A stretch of DNA of 5,331 nt from contig JAFMSB010000146.1 in NCBI GenBank assembly GCA_017353815.1, positions 1 through 5,331 of the forward strand. The letters are read 5' to 3'. The position numbers were made by a program, and so were the translations under genes. Every line of letters starts with the position of its first letter. The stretch's first letter is position 1. This document shows positions 1-5,132 of this stretch, piece by piece. The stretch is from Methylocapsa sp. GTDB taxonomy: Bacteria; Pseudomonadota; Alphaproteobacteria; Rhizobiales; Beijerinckiaceae. The notes beneath the pieces were generated by a model. That model had not been told where the DNA came from. It ran no database searches and saw only the letters and a list, made by a program, of their open reading frames with translations.

Positions 1-562
1 AAAAGAGCACATTTGGCGGCCGCCCCTCGATGCCGCCTTCGAGCGCCGCTTTGAGCGATTTGTAGCTCGTGTCCTGCGCATCGAAGGAAAGATCGTCGCA
101 AAAGACAAGGAAACGCAGGCAGTCGTCCCGCAGCCGCGCCATCAGATAAGGCAGCGCGCCGATGTCCTCGCGATGGATCTCGACGAGTTTGAGCGGCTTG
201 AGGGCGCGAGATTCGGCAAGCCGCGCATTCGTTGATGCATGCACGGCCTTGACGAGCGCCGACTTGCCCATGCCGCGCGCGCCCCACAAAAGCGCATTGT
301 TGGCCGCAAAGCCGCGTGCAAAACGAAATGTGTTGGCAAGAAGCGTATCGCGCGCGCTGTCGATGCCGCGCAGAAGGCCAATATCCACGCGGCTGACGCG
401 CAAAACCGGCAGGAGCGCTCTTGTTTCCGGTGAAAAGACAAACGCGTCGGCCGCGGCAAAATCGCACGGCGCGGGCGGCGCGCCCGCAAGCTTTTCGAGC
501 GCCGCGGCAATCCGCGCGGCAAGCTCATGGGGCAGCTCCAAGCCGTCCGTTTCCTCCGCCAT
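1..562 (-). CDS. DUF815-family AAA+ ATP-binding protein (partial, C-terminus beyond window)
   Basis: The reading frame runs from ATG at 562 through the left edge without a stop, giving 187 visible residues. Seen: an N-terminal stretch of about 85 residues, then a P-loop GARGMGKS at residues 94-101, the block LKLVEIHREDIGALP near 124-138, and a Walker B strand FLVFCDDLSF at 151-160 followed by DTSYKSLKAALEGGIEGRP. This series of blocks is typical of the DUF815 family of AAA+ ATPases; full-length members are usually somewhat under 300 residues, so roughly a third is missing. The biochemical role of the family is not well defined; ATP binding and hydrolysis are inferred from the intact motifs. 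It begins 20 bases after the GapR-like gene and is probably co-transcribed with it. No good ribosome binding site precedes ATG 562; an in-frame TTG at 586 is an alternative start that would overlap the upstream stop. Confidence 0.9.
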   Translation of the reverse strand, partial: MAEETDGLELPHELAARIAAALEKLAGAPPAPCDFAAADAFVFSPETRALLPVLRVSRVDIGLLRGIDSARDTLLANTFRFARGFAANNALLWGARGMGKSALVKAVHASTNARLAESRALKPLKLVEIHREDIGALPYLMARLRDDCLRFLVFCDDLSFDAQDTSYKSLKAALEGGIEGRPPNVLF

Positions 563-582
563 TGGCGCCGGGCAACAAGGCT

Positions 583-837
583 TCAAGTCATATTTAAGGC
601 CGCCTTATAAAGATCGAGAATGGCCTCCATCTCCTTGCGCTGCGCGTGGTCCTGCCTGCGAATCTTGACGATCTCGCGGACGGCCTTGATATCGAAGCCC
701 CGGCCTTTCATTTCGGCATAGACATCGCGGATGTCGCCCAAAATCGCTCTTTTATCTTCTTCCAGCCGCTCCACTCTCTCCACGAACTGCTTGAGCTCCT
801 GTCCTGCTGCGCCTGCCTCGGTAATGTGGATGGTCAT
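583..837 (-). CDS. GapR-family (DUF2312/UPF0335) nucleoid-associated DNA-binding protein
   Basis: An 84-residue protein of the DUF2312 family. Seen: an N-terminal charged helix with heptad-like spacing (QELKQFVERVERLEEDKRA, residues 13-31), the family hallmark DIRDVYAEMKGRGFD (35-49), a basic segment KAVREIVKIRRQDHAQRKE (51-69) and the closing EAILDLYKAALNM. Family knowledge: Caulobacter GapR, the best-studied member, is a small DNA-binding protein that prefers AT-rich, overtwisted DNA ahead of replication and transcription and stimulates topoisomerases; many alphaproteobacteria carry several copies. Whether this is the GapR orthologue or a paralogue cannot be told here. The open frame extends to TTG at 843, but ATG at 837 is preferred because AGAGGA lies nine bases before it, while it would be only three bases before the TTG. 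A perfect inverted repeat lies 39-64 bases upstream. The DUF815 ATPase follows after 20 bases. Confidence 0.93.
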   Translation of the reverse strand: MTIHITEAGAAGQELKQFVERVERLEEDKRAILGDIRDVYAEMKGRGFDIKAVREIVKIRRQDHAQRKEMEAILDLYKAALNMT

Positions 838-846
838 CAACAATGT

Positions 847-852
847 TCCTCT
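847..852 (-). promoter_or_regulatory. Ribosome binding site of the GapR-like gene
   Basis: AGAGGA on the minus strand, nine bases before ATG 837. It decides the start in favour of ATG 837 over the two TTG codons at 843 and 840. Confidence 0.6.
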
Positions 853-875
853 TGTGGAAACTATGAGAGCGAATT

Positions 876-901
876 CCGCAAAAGCTGGCAGACTTTTGCG
901 G
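876..901 (-). repeat. Perfect 9-bp inverted repeat upstream of the GapR-like gene
   Basis: Arms CCGCAAAAG (876-884) and CTTTTGCGG (893-901) pair perfectly around an 8-base spacer. The repeat sits 39-64 bases before the GapR-like ATG, where a promoter or operator would be expected. It may be a binding site for a dimeric regulator (possibly autoregulation) or an RNA stem-loop in the 5' leader. No T-tract follows on either strand, so an intrinsic terminator is unlikely. The rest of 838-1124 holds no convincing coding frame and no clear sigma-70 promoter. Confidence 0.55.
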
Positions 902-1102
902 CAGGAAATCGCTCCAGCAAGTTGTGCCGGCGCGAATTGTTATCGCTTGGCCGATTCCGGGCGGGGGAAAAGCGCGCTAGCGGCACTCCAGCGCGCCAAT
1001 GCCTCCTTGCGCGGCCGGAGGATGCCTTGCGAAGACGCAACGGCAATGCCTTTTTGCGCCGGGCTTCGTCAAGGCTCCGGCAACGGCATTCCCCGCAAAT
1101 TT

Positions 1103-1124
1103 CTCCCGAATGCCCGGGCGGGAG
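1103..1124 (-). terminator. Weak hairpin directly after the amidohydrolase stop
   Basis: Arms CTCCCG (1103-1108) and CGGGAG (1119-1124) form a 6-bp GC-rich stem with a 10-base loop, starting at the base next to the TAA stop (1125-1127). On the minus strand it is followed by AAATTTG rather than a real T-run, so it is at best a poor intrinsic terminator. It could protect the 3' end of the ftsH-amidohydrolase transcript. Confidence 0.3.
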
Positions 1125-1922
1125 TTACCCGAGCGGGCCCGCGCGGCTTGCCAGCTTGTTGATTTTGTGGAGCTCGGGGAGGGCAAGAACCGGGCGGAGA
1201 ATCGCCGCAAGCCGTCCCGCAAAGGCGCATGCCGCGGCCTCCTTTTCCACCAGATCCTGGCGGATTTCGATGAGCACTCCCGCAAGGCCGCGGGGCGTGA
1301 CTTGCGCATGCAACGTGTCGCCTCTGAGCGCGCCATCGTAAGGCTGATTGTCGCCTGTTGCGAGCCCATTTTCGCGCAAAGCCCGGATCAGCGGCTTGGC
1401 GAAACGCGGATCGCTGTCCCATAAAACTCCAACCTCCCATGGCCTTGGCTGCCCCCTCCAAACCGGCGTGAAGGTGTGAATGGAAATGACGGCGGGCGGC
1501 GGCCCGGTGCGAAGCATTGCCTCGATCGCGGCGGAAATCGCCAAGCGGTAGGGCTGCCAGTAAAGGCGGCGCCGGGATTCGATTTGCTCGGCACCGATAT
1601 GGGCGTTTCCGGGTATGATCGTGCCATCCGCGATGCGCATGACAAGGGTTGGATCGTCGGCGCCGCGATTGGGATCGATGAGGAGGCGGGAAAATCGGGA
1701 AAGAACGGCAGGAGCAGCAAACAAATGGGCGAGCCGGCGCGCGATCCGGGCCGCGCCGATGTCATAGGCGATGTGGCGTTCGAGCTGCGGTGCGAGAAGC
1801 CCAAGCGTCCCACAAGCTTTCGGCACAGCGTTGGTCGCGTGATCGCAAAGGAAAAGGACGCCTGCCGACTCGCTCCCCTCGATCCGTTCGACGGGATCGC
1901 TCGCGCTATCGTCTAATGTCAT
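1125..1922 (-). CDS. N-formylglutamate amidohydrolase family protein
   Basis: 265 residues, the usual size for the N-formylglutamate amidohydrolase family (PF05013). Seen (ATG 1922 numbering): LFLCDHATNAVP at about 23-34, SRFSRLLIDPNRG at 75-87, the histidine block VISIHTFTPVW at 145-155, WEVGVLWD at 162-169, and LIEIRQDLV at 217-225. Conserved His, Asp and Glu in these blocks are the likely metal-binding and catalytic groups, by family analogy. Members hydrolyse N-formyl-L-glutamate to glutamate and formate in one histidine breakdown route (HutG-type), but many, especially those away from hut genes like this one, have unproven substrates and may act on other N-formyl amino acids or peptides. 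No signal peptide is visible, so it is probably cytoplasmic. It starts 37 bases after the ftsH stop, implying one transcript. TTG at 1940 would add six residues; neither start has a strong ribosome site, and ATG 1922 gives the more typical N-terminus. Confidence 0.9.
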   Translation of the reverse strand: MTLDDSASDPVERIEGSESAGVLFLCDHATNAVPKACGTLGLLAPQLERHIAYDIGAARIARRLAHLFAAPAVLSRFSRLLIDPNRGADDPTLVMRIADGTIIPGNAHIGAEQIESRRRLYWQPYRLAISAAIEAMLRTGPPPAVISIHTFTPVWRGQPRPWEVGVLWDSDPRFAKPLIRALRENGLATGDNQPYDGALRGDTLHAQVTPRGLAGVLIEIRQDLVEKEAAACAFAGRLAAILRPVLALPELHKINKLASRAGPLG

Positions 1923-1959
1923 CTCTCGCGCGCGGCTCAAATTACCCCGGCCAGAAATA

Positions 1960-3834
1960 TCAGGCCGAGGCGACGGGCGATACTTCCTGGCTCGCGCCGC
2001 GCTTAGCCTGCTGAAGCGCGGGGAAATCTTCTGCCGTTATAACTTCTTTTGCGAGCAGGAGCTCGGCGCCCTTTTCGAGATCGGCGCGCCGCCGGCTCAG
2101 AATCGCGCGCGCCTCATCAAATGCCTGGGCGACGATATCGCGCACGCTCACATCGATCTCCCGCTGAGTCGATTCGGACGCCACCGGCTTCTCAAAGGAC
2201 AGCCCCCCTTGCCCTTCTCGCCCCCCTTGCAGGTATCGTTGCGGGGCAGGGTTATAGGTGCGCTGCCCTATGGTGCCGGCCATGCCGTAGAGCGTGACCA
2301 TTTGGCTCGCGATCTCCGTGGCGCGCTGAAGGTCGTCGGCCGCTCCCGTCGAGACGTCTCCGTCAAAAAGTAATTCCTCTGCGGCGCGCCCGCCCATGAG
2401 CACCGCGATGCGCGAGCGCAAATCGCTTTGGGCCAAAAGGAAACGGTCTTCTGTCGGGTTTTGAATTGTATAACCAAGGGCTCCCACGCCGCGCGGTATG
2501 ATTGAGACCTTTAGGACCGGATCGACCCCGGGCAAGCTCGCGGCGATGAGAGCATGGCCCACTTCGTGATAAGCGACACGGCGGCGCTCGGCAGGCGTCA
2601 GAATCCGGCTCTTTTTTTCAAGCCCGCCTATGATGCGCTCGATGGCATTGGTCATATCCTCGAAGGTGACATATCTGCTGTTGCGCCTTGTAGCCACAAC
2701 GGCTGCTTCATTAACAAGATTAGCGATATCGGCGCCGGTAAATCCGACCGTCATCGCGGCGAGACGGTCGAGATCGAGTTTCGGATCGCAGACAACGTTC
2801 TTCACATGCACGGCGAGAATTGCAAGCCGCCCTTTGCGGTCCGGCCGGTCGACCGCGATCTGACGATCGAATCGCCCGGCTCGCAACAGCGCCGGGTCGA
2901 GAATTTCCGGCCGGTTCGTCGCCGCAAGCAATATGACACCGGTCGAGGGGTCAAAGCCGTCAAGCTCGGAAAGCAGCTGATTGAGCGTCTGCTCCTTTTC
3001 ATCGACGCCGCCAATTCCGCCCGTGAGGCGCGAGCGGCCAAGGGCATCGAGCTCGTCGATAAAGATGATGCAAGGGGCAGCTTTGCGCGCCTGTTCGAAG
3101 AGATCGCGAACCCTTGCCGCGCCGACGCCCACGAACATTTCGACGAATTCGGAGCCGGAAATCGAGAAGAAGGCGACGCCCGCTTCCCCGGCAACGGCAC
3201 GGGCAAGCAATGTCTTGCCGGTTCCGGGAGGGCCCACGAGAAGTATGCCCTTGGGAGCGTGGGCGCCGAGGCGGCCGAATGATTTCGGATCTTTGAGAAA
3301 GGCGATAACTTCCTGAAGCTCGAATTTGACTTCTTCGATCCCGGCAACGTCCTTGAACGTCGTCTTTGTGTCGGTCTCCACATAAGTTCTGGCGCGCGAT
3401 TTTCCCACCGACATCAATCCGCCCATGCCTTGCCCGCCCGCAAACCGGCGGAAAAGCAAGACCCATATAAAATAGAAGATGATTGCCGGGATGACCCAGG
3501 AAAGGATGGTCCCGATAAAGCCCGATGACGGCTTCCCCGAGACCTTAACCCCCTCTGCGGCGAGCTTATCGGCAATCGCGGGATCGACGCGGACGGTAAC
3601 AAATTTGGATTTGCCGTTCTTGCCCGCCTCCTTAAGCGTGCCCTCGATCATATCCTTGCCCACGACGGCCTCGGCGATTTTGTGATCGGCGACGAGCTGC
3701 TCAAATTCGCTGTAGGGAATGGCCTCGGTTTGCTTGGCAGTGTCCCACATCTGCTGCGCAAGCAGGAGGCCAATAACCACCGCGATAACGTACCAGATGA
3801 GCCACGATGTCTGTTTGCGTTTGCCGTCGTCCAA
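1960..3834 (-). CDS. ftsH: ATP-dependent zinc metalloprotease FtsH (divergent paralogue)
   Basis: A 624-residue membrane-bound AAA+ protease that extracts and degrades membrane and soluble proteins as a hexamer. Seen: first membrane segment about 10-27, a periplasmic domain of about 75 residues, second membrane segment about 106-128, Walker A GPPGTGKT at 201-208, pore loop MFVGVG at 233-238, Walker [10 protein letters not shown] at 256-264, second region of homology [21 protein letters not shown] at 305-325 with likely arginine fingers R318 and R321, zinc motif HEVGH at 423-427, and a probable third zinc ligand D501 in TGAADDL. All catalytic residues are present, so it should be active. Oddities: HEVGH instead of the usual [14 protein letters not shown] instead of LLRPGRFDR, and a divergent C-terminal tail. 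The usual ftsH neighbour tilS is absent, suggesting a second copy in the genome. Start: TTG 3834, five bases after AGGGAGG; TTG 3855, directly after a stop, would add seven residues but lacks such a site. Confidence 0.95.
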   Translation of the reverse strand: MDDGKRKQTSWLIWYVIAVVIGLLLAQQMWDTAKQTEAIPYSEFEQLVADHKIAEAVVGKDMIEGTLKEAGKNGKSKFVTVRVDPAIADKLAAEGVKVSGKPSSGFIGTILSWVIPAIIFYFIWVLLFRRFAGGQGMGGLMSVGKSRARTYVETDTKTTFKDVAGIEEVKFELQEVIAFLKDPKSFGRLGAHAPKGILLVGPPGTGKTLLARAVAGEAGVAFFSISGSEFVEMFVGVGAARVRDLFEQARKAAPCIIFIDELDALGRSRLTGGIGGVDEKEQTLNQLLSELDGFDPSTGVILLAATNRPEILDPALLRAGRFDRQIAVDRPDRKGRLAILAVHVKNVVCDPKLDLDRLAAMTVGFTGADIANLVNEAAVVATRRNSRYVTFEDMTNAIERIIGGLEKKSRILTPAERRRVAYHEVGHALIAASLPGVDPVLKVSIIPRGVGALGYTIQNPTEDRFLLAQSDLRSRIAVLMGGRAAEELLFDGDVSTGAADDLQRATEIASQMVTLYGMAGTIGQRTYNPAPQRYLQGGREGQGGLSFEKPVASESTQREIDVSVRDIVAQAFDEARAILSRRRADLEKGAELLLAKEVITAEDFPALQQAKRGASQEVSPVASA

Positions 3835-3839
3835 CTGCG

Positions 3840-3846
3840 CCTCCCT
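3840..3846 (-). promoter_or_regulatory. Ribosome binding site of ftsH
   Basis: AGGGAGG on the minus strand, five bases before TTG 3834. This near-ideal Shine-Dalgarno site lies inside the longer open frame that begins at TTG 3855 and argues that translation starts at TTG 3834. Confidence 0.75.
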
Positions 3847-4030
3847 TGCCCTCAATCAGATGACGCCCATTGTCGCGCGGCCGGGGCGTAGCCTTTAACC
3901 GCAGGTCATGGTCTAACGTTTGAAAAGGACGCTGTTAAGGGACGAGTCATGGCGGGATGAGGCAATTGACGCCCGTGCCCGGCCGCGGCCGCTGCCATTT
4001 TCGCGCCCGCAGCGTTGGGAACTCTGCAAC

Positions 4031-4055
4031 AACGTCACAGAGCTATCGCGGTTCC
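4031..4055 (-). promoter_or_regulatory. EcfG-type (general stress response) promoter upstream of ftsH
   Basis: On the minus strand GGAAC (4055-4051) is followed after exactly 16 bases by CGTT (4034-4031). This matches the known alphaproteobacterial EcfG consensus, GGAAC then 16-17 bases then CGTT. It lies in the non-coding gap between DUF3597 and ftsH, in the right direction to drive ftsH and the amidohydrolase, with an expected leader of about 190 bases. The match is direct; its use as a promoter is inferred. Confidence 0.55.
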
Positions 4056-4061
4056 CATGCG

Positions 4062-4080
4062 CGCGAGCGTCCAGCTCGCG
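4062..4080 (-). terminator. Stem-loop after DUF3597
   Basis: Arms CGCGAGC (4062-4068) and GCTCGCG (4074-4080) form a perfect 7-bp GC-rich stem with a 5-base loop, eight bases past the DUF3597 stop. No T-run follows on the minus strand, so it would be a non-classical terminator or an RNA 3'-end stabiliser. It sits just before the EcfG-type site, which suits a boundary between two transcription units. Confidence 0.45.
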
Positions 4081-4088
4081 TTCGACTG

Positions 4089-4517
4089 CTAGCTTAAATG
4101 TTGCAAATCCTTTGGGAGCTTTCCCCCATTGGCCGCAAGATTTTTCATGATTTCTTTGTGAAGCCAAATGTTCATCGTTGCCGAGTCGTTCATGTCGCCG
4201 CCGTAATGGAGTTCCTTCGCGAGCTCCTTGCGGGTTGCAAGACTGCTGTCGAGCGACAACAGCTTCATCAGGTCGACAATCGAATGCCGCCAGTTCAACT
4301 CTTGCGTGGCCTTAGTCTTAAGGCCATCGAGAACGGCCGCGACGTCCACTTGCGGCGCCGGGCCGCCCGGTGGCGGTGAAGCCGTTGCGGCTCCGCTGGA
4401 GGCCGGCGCACTTGCCGTTCCGCCGGTCTGAGGTGAAGATGCCGCCTGAGCTGAAGTTGTTGGCGAAGGAGGCGTCCTGCCCAATATCTTTGACGTGATC
4501 GAACCGAGAATGCTCAT
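4089..4517 (-). CDS. DUF3597 family protein
   Basis: 142 residues. Seen: a short N-terminal segment MSILGSITSKILG, a low-complexity linker rich in Pro, Ala, Ser, Thr and Gly (about 15-56), then a folded C-terminal domain (about 57-142) with VDVAAVLDGLKTKATQELNW, SIVDLMKLLSLDSSLATRKEL, YGGDMNDSATMNIWLHKEIM and a closing NGGKLP. The domain matches what I recognise as DUF3597, a family of unknown function. No signal peptide or membrane segment is seen, so a cytoplasmic location is likely. ATG 4517 is chosen over the upstream GTG at 4562 because GGAGGG lies four bases before it and because family proteins begin with MSI-type N-termini. The YidB-like gene ends 115 bases upstream, so the two may share a transcript. 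Function is unknown. Confidence 0.88.
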   Translation of the reverse strand: MSILGSITSKILGRTPPSPTTSAQAASSPQTGGTASAPASSGAATASPPPGGPAPQVDVAAVLDGLKTKATQELNWRHSIVDLMKLLSLDSSLATRKELAKELHYGGDMNDSATMNIWLHKEIMKNLAANGGKLPKDLQHLS

Positions 4518-4521
4518 AGTA

Positions 4522-4527
4522 CCCTCC
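4522..4527 (-). promoter_or_regulatory. Ribosome binding site of the DUF3597 gene
   Basis: GGAGGG on the minus strand, four bases before ATG 4517. It favours this start over GTG 4562, which would add 15 residues unlike the family. Confidence 0.65.
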
Positions 4528-4614
4528 GCTTTCGAGTTGCGAGGATTGATACATCTGCCCACGCCGGCAACGGCGCAGGCCGCCCGGTTTACTCAATTGT
4601 GACGCCGCGCTACT

Positions 4615-4629
4615 GGCTGCAACTCAGCC
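4615..4629 (-). repeat. Small stem-loop after the YidB-like gene
   Basis: Arms GGCTG (4615-4619) and CAGCC (4625-4629) with a 5-base loop, three bases beyond the stop of the YidB-like gene. No T-run follows, so termination is doubtful and read-through into DUF3597 remains possible. The remaining bases between the two genes (to 4521) show no clear promoter. Confidence 0.3.
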
Positions 4630-4632
4630 GCT

Positions 4633-4962
4633 TCAGCTCGGCAGCTTGCCATCGGGCGTTGCCTTGTCGATCACAGCAGGAAGGTATTTGGCAAGGAGTT
4701 CCGAAACCTTGTCGACGGGAATACCATATTTATTGGCCAGATCCTTCAGGTTGACCAAGCCGATAGTCTGGTGGACTTGCTCGGGAGTAATCGGAAGATT
4801 GGAGCCCCTGGAAATCCACGAGTTAACCTGCTGCCCAAAGCCGTTTTTTTGGAATTCCGCTGCGACGCCCTCGACACCCCCGTGTTTCTCAAGGTACCCC
4901 TTGATGAGGGACAGGGCTTCCGCGCCCACAACGCCGCCCAGAATGCCATGTAAAAAGCCCAT
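4633..4962 (-). CDS. YidB family (DUF937-like) protein
   Basis: 109 residues. Seen: a Gly-rich hydrophobic N-terminus MGFLHGILGGVVGAEALSLI, KGYLEKHGGVEGVAAEFQKNGFGQQVNSWI (21-50), the block NLPITPEQVHQTIG (55-68), LKDLANKYGIPVDKVSELLAKYLPAVID (72-99) and the C-terminal signature TPDGKLP. This layout is that of YidB/DUF937 proteins, small helical proteins widespread in proteobacteria with no settled function; E. coli yidB lies near gyrB, but no such neighbour is seen here. The N-terminus could be an amphipathic helix rather than a true membrane span. ATG 4962 is chosen over GTG 4980 because AGGGAGGAG lies just before it. Upstream are a 12-bp palindrome and the modA terminator; DUF3597 follows after 115 bases. 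The family call is firm; the role is unknown. Confidence 0.9.
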   Translation of the reverse strand: MGFLHGILGGVVGAEALSLIKGYLEKHGGVEGVAAEFQKNGFGQQVNSWISRGSNLPITPEQVHQTIGLVNLKDLANKYGIPVDKVSELLAKYLPAVIDKATPDGKLPS

Positions 4963-4965
4963 TTT

Positions 4966-4974
4966 CTCCTCCCT
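4966..4974 (-). promoter_or_regulatory. Ribosome binding site of the YidB-like gene
   Basis: AGGGAGGAG on the minus strand, with its GGAGG core five bases before ATG 4962. It is very strong and rules against the GTG at 4980 as start. Confidence 0.75.
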
Positions 4975-4987
4975 CGGCACCGATGCA

Positions 4988-4999
4988 GAGCGATCGCTC
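4988..4999. repeat. 12-bp perfect palindrome upstream of the YidB-like gene
   Basis: GAGCGATCGCTC reads the same on both strands and lies 26-37 bases before ATG 4962. It may be an operator for a dimeric regulator, or chance in GC-rich DNA. A TATACC (5009-5004, minus) just upstream of it resembles a -10 box, but no matching -35 box is seen. Confidence 0.3.
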
Positions 5000-5045
5000 C
5001 TGCGGTATAAATGCGCCTCAATCCAGAACGTTGCGCCTGGCCGCC

Positions 5046-5070
5046 AAAAAAAGGCCGAACTTGCTTGGCC
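5046..5070 (-). terminator. Intrinsic terminator after modA
   Basis: On the minus strand GGCC (5070-5067) pairs with GGCC (5056-5053); two inner A-T pairs extend the stem if one base bulges, leaving a 5-base loop. It is followed directly by seven T (5052-5046). This is the only stem plus T-run in the window and fits a factor-independent terminator separating modA from the YidB-like gene. The stem is short, which limits confidence. Confidence 0.5.
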
Positions 5071-5089
5071 GAAACCGATGGAATCGTTC

Positions 5090-5107
5090 CACTTGCCTTC
5101 GCAAGTG
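5090..5107 (-). repeat. Perfect 7-bp hairpin downstream of modA
   Basis: Arms CACTTGC (5090-5096) and GCAAGTG (5101-5107) with a 4-base loop. It lies between the modA stop and the T-tract terminator. A second possible stem, CCTTCG (5096-5101) with CGAAGG (5127-5132), overlaps it, so the two cannot form together. Role unknown; 3'-end stabilisation is the simplest idea. Confidence 0.4.
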
Positions 5108-5132
5108 ACGCTATCGTGACAGCAACCGAAGG

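Noticed and set aside
162..668. Long plus-strand frame opposite the DUF815 and GapR-like genes
   Set aside because: It is antisense to two well-recognised genes and has the Ser/Ala/Arg-rich composition of a shadow frame.
861..1046. Minus-strand frame of 61 codons in the gap before the GapR-like gene
   Set aside because: Arg-rich composition typical of shadow frames, no ribosome binding site, no recognisable domain; it also covers the inverted repeat.
2554..3282. 242-codon plus-strand frame inside ftsH
   Set aside because: It lies opposite the highly conserved AAA+ domain; length is explained by GC-rich codon bias.
3910..3938. TTAACA - 17 bases - TAGACC on the minus strand as a housekeeping promoter for ftsH
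   Set aside because: The -35 box is fair but the -10 box matches the consensus at only three of six positions; too weak to list as a feature.
3913..4167. Possible small genes in the ftsH-DUF3597 gap, including a 30-residue minus-strand frame starting near 4002
   Set aside because: The longer frame overlaps DUF3597, and the short one has no ribosome site and an alanine-run start typical of chance in GC-rich DNA.
1075..4575. CCGGCAACGGC seen three times (near 1077, 3186 and 4564) as a possible dispersed repeat
   Set aside because: One copy encodes a conserved FtsH segment, flanks are unrelated, and the word is GC-biased; most likely chance.
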